64,000 nucleotides of DNA from Rhodanobacter sp. T12-5 (GTDB taxonomy: Bacteria; Pseudomonadota; Gammaproteobacteria; Xanthomonadales; Rhodanobacteraceae). Below the pieces are notes generated by a model. It had not been told where the DNA came from, made no database searches, and saw only the letters and a program-made list of their open reading frames with translations. Position numbers and translations under genes: made by a program. This document shows positions 16,229 through 23,330 of this stretch, in pieces. Location of the stretch: positions 682,001-746,000 of the forward strand of contig NZ_NPKN01000001.1 of NCBI RefSeq assembly GCF_008329435.1, given 5' to 3'. Each line of letters starts with the position of its first letter. Positions within the stretch are counted from its first letter, which is position 1.

Positions 16229-17158
16229 ATGCGAAACCCACTTGTACTGGCCGGCCTGGCCCTCCTGCTGATGATCGCCGCGATGCCGGCAGCCATCGGC
16301 CAGGTCAAACCTTTTCCGCCTTCTTTCCAGACGCGGGATATCGCCACCAACGGCGTGACCCTTCACGTCCGCGTTGGCGGCACGGGACCGGCGGTGATTC
16401 TGCTGCATGGCTATGGTGAAACCGGCGACATGTGGGAGCCGCTTGCCGCGGAGCTGGTGCGCAACCACCGGGTGATCGTGCCTGACCTTCGCGGCCTGGG
16501 GCTGTCCAGCAAGCCGGCCACCGGCTACGACAAGAAGACCCAGGGCGAAGACGTGGCAGGCCTGCTGGACGCCTTGAAGGTGGAGCGCACGGACGTGGTC
16601 GCGCATGACATCGGCAACATGGTCGGCTACGCCTTCGTGGCCGAGCATCGCGATCGGGTTCGGCGCTTCGTCCTCATGGATGCGCCCATTCCGGGGATCG
16701 GCCCCTGGGACGAGATCCTGAAGAGTCCCATGCTCTGGCACTTCCACTTCGGTGGCCCGGACATGGAGCGTCTGGTGGCCGGCCGCGAGCGCATTTATCT
16801 TGACCGGTTCTGGAACGAATTCTCGGCCGATCCGCGCCGCTTCACCGAAGCGGATCGCCAACACTACGCCAAACTCTATGCCTTGCCCGGTGCCATGCAT
16901 GCCGGATTCGCCCAGTTCGCCGCGTTCGATCAGGATGCCAGGGACAACCAGGCCTTTCTTGCGCAAGGCAAGCTGACGATGCCGGTGCTGGCGATCGGTG
17001 GGGAGAAATCGTTCGGGCCGACGATGGCCGTGGTGATGCGCGCAACCGCCACCAACGTGACCGGTCAGGTGATTCCCGATGCGGGCCACTGGCTGATGGA
17101 AGAGCAGCCCAAGGCCACGATCGCGGCGGTGCGCGACTTTGTGGATGCCGCCCCATGA
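16229..17158 (+). CDS. Alpha/beta hydrolase, exported, epoxide hydrolase/dehalogenase-like
   Basis: 309 residues with an N-terminal signal sequence (RNPLVLAGLALLLMIAAMPAAIG). HGYGETGDMW (60-69) forms the oxyanion loop. The nucleophile elbow is VVAHDIGNMVG with Asp127 in place of serine, typical of epoxide hydrolases and haloalkane/haloacid dehalogenases. The catalytic His lies in PDAGHWLMEEQP near the end. A GGAG site is seven bases before the ATG. It is the first gene of a three-gene operon with ATGA overlaps to the cupin and from the cupin to the isochorismatase-like enzyme. The substrate is not known. Confidence 0.87.
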   Translation: MRNPLVLAGLALLLMIAAMPAAIGQVKPFPPSFQTRDIATNGVTLHVRVGGTGPAVILLHGYGETGDMWEPLAAELVRNHRVIVPDLRGLGLSSKPATGYDKKTQGEDVAGLLDALKVERTDVVAHDIGNMVGYAFVAEHRDRVRRFVLMDAPIPGIGPWDEILKSPMLWHFHFGGPDMERLVAGRERIYLDRFWNEFSADPRRFTEADRQHYAKLYALPGAMHAGFAQFAAFDQDARDNQAFLAQGKLTMPVLAIGGEKSFGPTMAVVMRATATNVTGQVIPDAGHWLMEEQPKATIAAVRDFVDAAP

Positions 17159-17667
17159 GCCCGCTCCTCAAGGCCTGCGTTGCCTGCCAGATCGCCTTGA
17201 TGGCCCACGCCGCCTGCGGCCAGGATGTTCGCCCGCCCTTGCGGGCGCGGCGGATGACCGCCAGCGAGATAGCGCAGCACCCGGCACTCGGCGCCATCGC
17301 CGGCACCTCGGGCTTGGCGGGTATCCGCACTCTCGTGCTTGTGGGTGACCCGACACGGCCCGGCATGTACACCATAGAGTTGCTGGTGCCTGCACACACG
17401 CGCATCGCTGCCCATGAACATCGCGACGAGCGCACGGCGGTGGTCGTTTCGGGGACCTGGCATTTCGGATATGGCCGCACGGCGGACGACGCTAGCTCGA
17501 AGTCGCTGGGTCCCGGCAGCTTCTATACGGAGCCGGCAAACATGCCGCACTTCGCCCGCACGGAGGGCGAGGCCGTCGCCGTCGTCATCACAGGCAACGG
17601 GCCTACCGACACGCGCTATGAAATCCAGTCCAAGGCCAATCAAGCAACCCACGGAAGCCAGCCATGA
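17155..17667 (+). CDS. Exported cupin-domain protein
   Basis: 170 residues. There is a probable signal sequence (about 1-22, ending AACGQ). Then a single cupin barrel contains the metal-site motif PAHTRIAAHEHRDERTAVVVSG (His residues at about 84-89) and the second cupin motif around PANMPHFART. The start overlaps the hydrolase stop by 4 bases (ATGA). Its role with the hydrolase is unknown; small cupins often bind metal and act on or sense small organic molecules. Confidence 0.8.
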   Translation: MSPLLKACVACQIALMAHAACGQDVRPPLRARRMTASEIAQHPALGAIAGTSGLAGIRTLVLVGDPTRPGMYTIELLVPAHTRIAAHEHRDERTAVVVSGTWHFGYGRTADDASSKSLGPGSFYTEPANMPHFARTEGEAVAVVITGNGPTDTRYEIQSKANQATHGSQP

Positions 17668-18275
17668 CCTCACCGACGACACCACGTGATCCGGTCACCG
17701 ATCACATGCTGACCGCACAGAATGCGGCCCTGCTGATCATCGACTTCCAGCCCGTCCAGGTCGCTTCCATCGCCTCGATGAACAAACGCCTCCTGGTCGC
17801 CAACGTGGTGGCGGTGGCGCGCACCGCAAAGCTCTACGGCGTCCCGACCGTGCTCTCGACGGTCAACGTGACGACAGGACTCAACCAGCCGATGATCCGC
17901 CCCCTTACCGACCTGTTGACCGGCGTGAACATCGTCGACCGCACCTCGATCAACGCCTGGGAAGACGACGACTTCGTCGCCGCCGTCAAGGCGACCGGCC
18001 GGAGAAAGCTGATCATGATCGCGTTGTGGACCGAGGTCTGCCTGGTCTTTCCCGCACTTGATGCGTTGAAGGAGGGCTTCGACGTCTACGTGGTGGTCGA
18101 CGCCGTGGGCGGCACATCGCGGGAAGCCCATCGCGCCGGGCTGCAGCGCATCGTCCAGGCAGGCGGCATCCCCATCAGCTGGATCCAGCTGGCGTGCGAG
18201 CTTCAGCGTGACTGGAACCGCGAGAGCACCGCGCCAGGCTTCGCGGACATCGTGTTTGCCGAGGTCGGCCACTGA
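17664..18275 (+). CDS. Isochorismatase-family (cysteine) hydrolase
   Basis: 203 residues with the family triad visible: D27 in LLIIDFQ, K115 in GRRKLIMIA and C126 in WTEVCLVFPAL, close to YcaC-type hydrolases. There is no signal peptide, so it is cytoplasmic, unlike the two exported proteins before it. The start ATG at 17664 overlaps the cupin stop by 4 bases; a second ATG at 17706 is possible. It is probably under LysR control from 16112. After it, 18276-18569 holds no convincing gene. Confidence 0.88.
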   Translation: MTSPTTPRDPVTDHMLTAQNAALLIIDFQPVQVASIASMNKRLLVANVVAVARTAKLYGVPTVLSTVNVTTGLNQPMIRPLTDLLTGVNIVDRTSINAWEDDDFVAAVKATGRRKLIMIALWTEVCLVFPALDALKEGFDVYVVVDAVGGTSREAHRAGLQRIVQAGGIPISWIQLACELQRDWNRESTAPGFADIVFAEVGH

Positions 18276-18569
18276 CCGCCGCCTTGCGGACCCGGGTGTC
18301 CCTGGGCGCAGCTTTCGAGGCGATATACAGACCTCCTCCGACGAAGCCCATCGAGGTGTTGCCGGTGCTGCATGCCACTGCGCCGGCTCGACATCCCGTC
18401 CGCCGCGCAAGCTTTCATGGCCGACCGCGCCCACTCGCGCAAAGCCGTGTTGAGGCTCTGCCGGCATGGGCATGGGCGGCGGTTTGGCCAACGATGAGGG
18501 GCAGGATTCCCATCACCATCGGGGCAACTCACACATGCCGCCCGCCGGCGACGACCTGGCGGCAACTGC

Positions 18570-19244
18570 TCAGTCGAGCGCCGCGCCGAAGCGATCGCTG
18601 CGTGGCAGGTAATGGTGTTGCGGATCGAGCGAGGCGACCACGTGATGGGCGCGGCCGACGATTTCGTGGCGCGGGAAGAAGCCGAGGTAACGCGAGTCCT
18701 CGCTGTTGTCGCGGTCGTCGCCGAGCAGCAGGTACTGGCCGGGCGGAACTCTCACCGGGCCGAAGTTGCTGGCAGGACTCGGGCGGTAGTCGGACAGGCG
18801 GATCGCGTGGCGCATCGCGCCGTAGCGTTCGATGTCGTAGTGCGCCGGATCGCGCAGGTCGTCGTGGATGCCGTTGTAGTTGCCGGCGGTGTAGCTGGCG
18901 GCATGGCCGTTGATGAAGAGCACGTTGCCGCGCATCGCCACCTGATCGCCGGGCAGGCCGATCACGCGCTTGACCAGCCGTTCGTGCGCGGCGTGCGAAT
19001 CGAGCACCACGATGTCGCCGCGCTGCGGGTCGGCCAGGTGCAGCAACGAGATGTGGGTCAGCGGCACGCGTACGTCGTAGGCCAGCTTGTCGACCAGGAT
19101 GCGGTCGCCGATCTTGATGGTGGGTTGCATCGAACCGGTCGGCACCACGTTCCAGTCGGCCACGGCGCTGCGGAACACGATCATGCACAGCATGAAAGTG
19201 ATGAATCCCTTGTTGCGTGCCAGAAACTTCGCGATCGCGCGCAT
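18570..19244 (-). CDS. lepB: Signal peptidase I
   Basis: 224 residues with one N-terminal membrane helix (about 10-30). The catalytic serine is in VPTGSMQPTI, and the general-base lysine is in RLVKRVIGLPGD. The conserved box GDDRDNSEDSRYLGF lies near the C-terminus. The ATG at 19244 has AAGGGGA five bases upstream. It cleaves Sec/Tat signal peptides at the inner membrane. Its location beside an XRE regulator, rather than lepA-rnc-era, suggests it may be a second signal peptidase of the genome. Confidence 0.92.
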   Translation of the reverse strand: MRAIAKFLARNKGFITFMLCMIVFRSAVADWNVVPTGSMQPTIKIGDRILVDKLAYDVRVPLTHISLLHLADPQRGDIVVLDSHAAHERLVKRVIGLPGDQVAMRGNVLFINGHAASYTAGNYNGIHDDLRDPAHYDIERYGAMRHAIRLSDYRPSPASNFGPVRVPPGQYLLLGDDRDNSEDSRYLGFFPRHEIVGRAHHVVASLDPQHHYLPRSDRFGAALD

Positions 19245-19335
19245 GAGTCCCCTTTGTCCTTCGCCGGATTGGCGTTTCAGTCGTGCCGTGTCGTTGCGGC
19301 CGGTGATGGAGTGACCGTGCGCGCGGCGCGAAGTT

Positions 19336-20148
19336 TCACGCAGACGACGGGGCCATCTCGCGCAACCGCTCTGCCGTTTCCGCGTCGGCCGGCACGAAGG
19401 CTTCCAGCGCCAGTTCGGCGAGCGTGATGTCGACCGGGCTGCCAAACACGGTGGTGGTGCTGAGCATGGAGAGCACGACCCCATCGACGTCCAGCAGCAT
19501 CGGTACGGCGATGGCGGAGGGCGTGCTGACTTCGGTGGTGGCATCGAGTGCGGGAGCAGGCAGTGCCTGCAATTCGCGCAACAGGGCGATCAGTTGCGGG
19601 TCGTGGCTGGCGTCGATCTGCTGACGCAGACGGTGCAGCAGATGCGCGCGCCATTGCCCGAGGTTGCGGATACGTGGGGCGAGGCCGGCAGGGTGCAGGC
19701 TCAGGCGCAGTACGTTGATCGGCGGTTGCAGCAGTTCGGGCAGCACGCCGCCCAGCAGGCGCAGCGTGGCCTGGTTGCTGGCGACGAGTTGCCAGTAGCG
19801 ATCGACGGCGAGTGCTGGATACGGCTCCAGACCTTTCAGCAGCAGATCGATGGTGTGGCGGGCGCTGGCGAGTGCGGGATCGTCCAGCGGCCGTTCCTTG
19901 AAGGCCGGCGCGAAGCCAGCGGCACCCAGCAGGGCGTTGCGTTCGCGCAACGGCAGATCGAGGTACTCAGCCAGGTGCAGGATCATGTCGCGACTCGGTT
20001 GCGAACGGCCCGACTCGACGAAGCTCAAGTGCCGGGTGGAGATTTCGGCGCCGGTGGCGAGGTCGAGTTGGCTCAGGCGGCGATGGCGGCGCCATTCGCG
20101 CAACAGGTCGCCGACGGGACGCGAGATGTCGGTAGGCTGGGCATTCAT
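19336..20148 (-). CDS. XRE-family regulator with MmyB-like ligand domain
   Basis: 270 residues. The N-terminal helix-turn-helix (LREWRRHRRLSQLDLATGAE and HLSFVESGRSQPSR) is followed by the MmyB-like/MLTR ligand-binding domain, with RYWQLVASNQATLRLL and NVLRLSLHPAGLAPRI. The ATG at 20148 is preferred; the frame is open to 20205 but the extra residues are His-rich and atypical. It follows the NTF2-like gene and a gene remnant on the same strand. The 17-base palindrome at 20778-20794 may be its operator. Confidence 0.88.
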   Translation of the reverse strand: MNAQPTDISRPVGDLLREWRRHRRLSQLDLATGAEISTRHLSFVESGRSQPSRDMILHLAEYLDLPLRERNALLGAAGFAPAFKERPLDDPALASARHTIDLLLKGLEPYPALAVDRYWQLVASNQATLRLLGGVLPELLQPPINVLRLSLHPAGLAPRIRNLGQWRAHLLHRLRQQIDASHDPQLIALLRELQALPAPALDATTEVSTPSAIAVPMLLDVDGVVLSMLSTTTVFGSPVDITLAELALEAFVPADAETAERLREMAPSSA

Positions 20149-20201
20149 GGCGTGATGATGCCAGTGCGCGCCGATGCCGTGGTGTGCGGGCGACGTCGAC
20201 A

Positions 20202-20288
20202 TCATGCGGCGGCCCGGGGGATGGGCTGGCCGCTAACCCGGTTGCGGCAGGACAGGCGGGTGCGGTCGCTGGTCTCGAAGTGGCTCAT
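20202..20288 (-). pseudogene. Remnant of an alpha/beta hydrolase N-terminus
   Basis: A 28-codon frame with a GAGAGGA ribosome site upstream reads MSHFETSDRTRL, then SGQPIPRAAA and a stop. The pattern MS-x-F-x-T-x-D-x-T-x-L followed by a GSGQPI-like turn is how non-heme haloperoxidase-type alpha/beta hydrolases begin. The rest of the enzyme is missing, so it looks like a deletion remnant between the NTF2-like gene and the XRE gene. Its stop overlaps an ATG at 20205. Confidence 0.45.
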
Positions 20289-20318
20289 GCGAACGTCCTC
20301 TCGGGTTGTGGCGGGAAG

Positions 20319-20341
20319 GGCGGCGGCTGCGGGCCGCCGCC
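20319..20341 (-). terminator. GC-rich hairpin after NTF2-like gene
   Basis: GGCGGCGGC-TGCGG-GCCGCCGCC lies eight bases past the stop codon of the minus-strand NTF2-like gene. There is no T-run, so it may only attenuate or protect the mRNA end. Confidence 0.4.
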
Positions 20342-20348
20342 ATGGGGC

Positions 20349-20717
20349 TCAGGCGGCGACCGGCACCTTGTCGAGGAAGCCGTGCACCTGGCGGATGCGA
20401 CCCTCGTCCAGCACTGCAACGTCGAAGCCGATCACCAGCGGCTCGTCCGCACCGGGTTCGGCCAGGTGCCAGTGGAAACGGACGATGTCATGGTGTGCGT
20501 CGACGTCGCCGGCGAGGCGGAAGACGTGGCCGGGGAACATGTTCTGCACCGCGCTGATGGTGGCGTCGATGGCCTCCCAGCCGCGCGCCTCGATCATCGG
20601 GTCGGTATAGGCGGCGTGTTCGGCGTAGACCTCTTCGATCAGTGCGCGGCGGCGCAGCGGGTCGGTCTCGTTCCAGCCCTGCAGGTAGGTCTCGACGAGT
20701 TGGCGGGTGGTGCTCAT
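20349..20717 (-). CDS. SnoaL/NTF2-like protein
   Basis: 122 residues. A nuclear transport factor 2-like fold is suggested by LVETYLQGWNETDPLRRRALIEEVY, YTDPMIEARGWEAI, FHWHLAEPGADEPLVIGFDVAVLDE and a C-terminal RIRQVHGFLD strand. The ATG at 20717 has AAAGGAG upstream. Such proteins are small isomerases, hydrolases or ligand binders; no specific reaction can be read. The palindrome at 20778-20794 lies about 60 bases upstream in its promoter region. Confidence 0.82.
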   Translation of the reverse strand: MSTTRQLVETYLQGWNETDPLRRRALIEEVYAEHAAYTDPMIEARGWEAIDATISAVQNMFPGHVFRLAGDVDAHHDIVRFHWHLAEPGADEPLVIGFDVAVLDEGRIRQVHGFLDKVPVAA

Positions 20718-20777
20718 GGCATGTACTCCTTTGCTGTGGGTGTGGTCACAGCTTGCGGGCACTGCGAGCGTCAGGCG

Positions 20778-20794
20778 ATTACCTTGGAGGTAAT
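20778..20794. promoter_or_regulatory. Palindrome ATTACCT-TGG-AGGTAAT, candidate operator
   Basis: A perfect 7+3+7 inverted repeat between the NTF2-like gene (minus) and tsaB (plus), 61 bases upstream of the former's start codon. It is a likely binding site for the neighbouring XRE/MmyB-like regulator, which would then control the NTF2-like gene and itself. This is inferred from symmetry and position only. Confidence 0.55.
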
Positions 20795-20892
20795 GGAATG
20801 CAATGGCATGGACAACGCCTCGCAGGCGGCGGCCTTTGGCGTGCCTGCGTACCCACGTCGACCGAGCCGTCAGCCGCTATCATGGGCAAATC

Positions 20893-21585
20893 ATGAACCT
20901 GCTAGCGATCGAAACCGCCACCGAAGCCTGCTCCGTCGCCTTGATCCACGGCAACGAGCTGATCGCCCGCAGCGAGATCGCGCCGCGCCGGCACACCGAG
21001 CTGGTGCTGCCGATGGCCGACGAACTGCTGGCCGAAGCCGGCATCGGCCGTCACGCGCTGGACGCGATCGCGGTGGGCCGCGGGCCCGGCGCCTTCACCG
21101 GCGTGCGCCTCGCCGTTTCGCTGGCGCAGGGCATGGCGCTCGCGCTGGACCTGCCGGTGATCACCATCTCTTCGCTCGCCGCGCTGGCGCTGGAAGCGCC
21201 GGAAGAAGAGGGCACCGCCATCCTCGCCGTGATCGACGCGCGCATGGGCGAGCTCTACGCCGCCAGCTATCGCCGGGATGACAACGGCGGCCTGGTCGCG
21301 CTGGATGACGAACGCATCTGCACCGCCGAGACGCTGCTTTTGCCCGAGGCCGGCGCCTGGCAGGTGGTCGGCAGCGGCTGGGCCACCTACGCCACCGCGC
21401 TGAGCCAGCGCCTCACCGGCATCCTGCACTCGGCCGATGGCATGCGCTATCCGCAGGCGGCGCATGTCGCCGAGCTGGCGCTGCGCGAGTTCCAGGCCGG
21501 CCATGTACATGCACCGGAACTGGCCTTGCCGGTGTATCTGCGCGACAAGGTGGCGTTGACGCTGGTGGAGCAGGGCAAGGCTTGA
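20893..21585 (+). CDS. tsaB: tRNA threonylcarbamoyladenosine biosynthesis protein TsaB
   Basis: 230 residues with the ASKHA fold of TsaB. The start is MNLLAIETATEACSVAL, followed by HTELVLPMADELL and then AVGRGPGAFTGVRLAVSLAQG (about 57-77), the family signature. It partners TsaD and TsaE in making t6A in ANN-decoding tRNAs, in the cytoplasm. The ATG at 20893 matches the family start. The methyltransferase gene follows 36 bases later. Confidence 0.95.
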   Translation: MNLLAIETATEACSVALIHGNELIARSEIAPRRHTELVLPMADELLAEAGIGRHALDAIAVGRGPGAFTGVRLAVSLAQGMALALDLPVITISSLAALALEAPEEEGTAILAVIDARMGELYAASYRRDDNGGLVALDDERICTAETLLLPEAGAWQVVGSGWATYATALSQRLTGILHSADGMRYPQAAHVAELALREFQAGHVHAPELALPVYLRDKVALTLVEQGKA

Positions 21586-21621
21586 GTTGGCGGCTTCAGC
21601 AGGCGCAGGAATGACCGACGG

Positions 21622-22479
21622 ATGAGCCGCGCGCTTCACGCCTTCATCAATGAGCTGGAGCACGATCGCGCACTGCGCGAGCCGGGTCGATTGCGCGAGC
21701 GCGGCGACGTGCTCGATCGCCTGGAAACCTGGCGTTCGTGCGGTTCGCCGTGCGAACCGGCGGTGGAAGCGGAACTGCGCGATCGCGTCGAGGCTTTGTG
21801 TGCCGAGCTTGAGGCTGTCGACGGTCGGCTTTGCCAAGGCATTCGCCAGGACATCCAGCGTGGCGTGGGTGCGCACGGATTGCTCGAATGGGCGGGCGCA
21901 GCCGATACGGAGGTGCAGATCCGCGGGGACAGCTACGACTATCTCGATGCCCTGGTCAGCGGCATCCTGCAGATCGACGAGCCCGAAGCCCGGCTTGCCG
22001 GGCTGGCGGCGGAGATGGTGTTCTACCAGCCCACGCCGGCACGGCATGTCTTCGACATGCTTGCGCGCGCTGCACTGGATCGGCGGGACGTGCTGATCGA
22101 TCTGGGTTCGGGGCTGGGTCATGTTCCCCTGCTGGCTTCCATCTGTACCGGCGCACGCTGCATCGGCATCGAGTGGGAGGCGGCCCGCGTCGAATGCGCG
22201 CGGCGCTGCGCGCAGGCGCTGAACCTCGATCAAGTGACGTTCGTGCAGGGCGATGTGCGGGCGGCTGATCTGTCGGCCGGCACGGTGTTCTACCTGTACA
22301 CGCCGTTCGAGGGCTCGATGCTGCGCGACGTGCTGGGCCTGTTGAAGGTGCAGGCAGCCGCGCGCGAAATTCGCATCTGCACGCTCGGACCCTGCACCGC
22401 GACCGTGGCGCAGGAGGACTGGCTGCAGGTCGTCGGTCCGTGGGAAATCCATCGACCCGCCGTGTTTCGCCGCATTTGA
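21622..22479 (+). CDS. Class I SAM-dependent methyltransferase-like protein
   Basis: 285 residues. The N-terminal half is helical and charged. The C-terminal half holds a Rossmann-type methyltransferase fold with motif I LIDLGSGLGHVPLL (about 157-170), the acidic residue after the second strand in CIGIEWEAARVECARR, and FVQGDVRAADL as motif II. FYLYTPFEGSML takes the place of the usual motif IV. The substrate is unknown; the layout resembles DOT1-like or small-molecule methyltransferases. It follows tsaB on the same strand. Confidence 0.75.
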   Translation: MSRALHAFINELEHDRALREPGRLRERGDVLDRLETWRSCGSPCEPAVEAELRDRVEALCAELEAVDGRLCQGIRQDIQRGVGAHGLLEWAGAADTEVQIRGDSYDYLDALVSGILQIDEPEARLAGLAAEMVFYQPTPARHVFDMLARAALDRRDVLIDLGSGLGHVPLLASICTGARCIGIEWEAARVECARRCAQALNLDQVTFVQGDVRAADLSAGTVFYLYTPFEGSMLRDVLGLLKVQAAAREIRICTLGPCTATVAQEDWLQVVGPWEIHRPAVFRRI

Positions 22480-22783
22480 ACGACGGCGGTTGGCGTAGCT
22501 GCACGGCAAGATGGCGCTGGTGAGGCATCGGGATCGACCAAGCCGGGGGCGGTGCAGGATGGCGGGCGCCACTCCGACCGCGTCGGGATCGCCCAATGGC
22601 GCGACCGCGATTTCGGCGTGACGACGGGTTTCACGCGTTGAGCGGCATGCTCTTCGGTGCGGTCGCAGGCAACCGGGGTGCCGTTCGCCCGGTTGTTCAC
22701 GCCGATGCGGCATCGATCGGGGCGAGACGCTTTGCCCGCGTCAGGGTGGGGTTGTTGGTTATAGTGGCGGAAGGATTCGAAGC
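22480..22783. other. Intergenic region, no gene seen
   Basis: 304 bases between the methyltransferase and the FHA gene. Short open frames exist on both strands but show no ribosome site paired with a recognisable product. GGAAGGA near the right end is the ribosome site of the FHA gene. Confidence 0.5.
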
Positions 22784-23320
22784 TTGAGCCTCTCAATGAA
22801 TAGCGATGTTCAAACGCCAGCTCGCCCCGGCGGCCGACGCACAGCGGGGCCACAAGGGACGCAGCTGTTTTCCGCTGAAGAACTGCATCAGTACGCCGCC
22901 GAAACCGGGCTTGCGCCAGATGGTCGCGCCAGCGTGCACGAGCCGGTCATCGAGGGTGTCGGTGCAGGGCTTGAAGGTCGGCGCTTCTCCCTGCGCTCGG
23001 GGAGGCAGACCATCGGTCGCGGTGGCGACAGCGACATCGTCATCGATGATCCGAGCGTCTCGTCGTCCCACGCATGGATCATCAATCAGCATGGTCACCA
23101 CGTCATCATGAACACGTTGTCCACCAACGGCACGTTCGTGAACGACAAGCGCATCCACGAGGCCGTGCTGAAACACGGCGACCGCATCCGGCTGGGGCAG
23201 GCCGAGTTCGTGTTTCTGACCCGCGAGCGCGGTGCTGCCGGCAGGATGCGTCTGCGCTGGATCGGGTTCGGGTTGCTGACGCTGGGCGGGTTGGGGGCGC
23301 TGGCGTGGTGGTTCGCTTGA
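22784..23320 (+). CDS. FHA-domain protein with C-terminal membrane anchor
   Basis: 178 residues. A low-complexity, Pro/Gly-rich N-terminus is followed by an FHA phosphothreonine-binding domain at about 75-145: IGRGGDSDIVIDDPSVSSSH, then TNGTFVNDKRI and LKHGDRIRLG. A single hydrophobic helix closes it (WIGFGLLTLGGLGALAWWF), so the FHA domain should be cytoplasmic and tail-anchored. TTG at 22784 is chosen because GGAAGGA lies eight bases upstream; ATG at 22796 is the alternative. It probably docks on the phosphorylated kinase encoded 10 bases downstream. Confidence 0.87.
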   Translation: MSLSMNSDVQTPARPGGRRTAGPQGTQLFSAEELHQYAAETGLAPDGRASVHEPVIEGVGAGLEGRRFSLRSGRQTIGRGGDSDIVIDDPSVSSSHAWIINQHGHHVIMNTLSTNGTFVNDKRIHEAVLKHGDRIRLGQAEFVFLTRERGAAGRMRLRWIGFGLLTLGGLGALAWWFA

Positions 23321-23330
23321 TGGCCAAACC

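Noticed and set aside
18175..18565. Short minus-strand frames between the isochorismatase and lepB genes
   Set aside because: They have no ribosome site, overlap each other in different frames, and show only a weakly protein-like stretch (GNTSMGFVGGGLYI). Left as intergenic.
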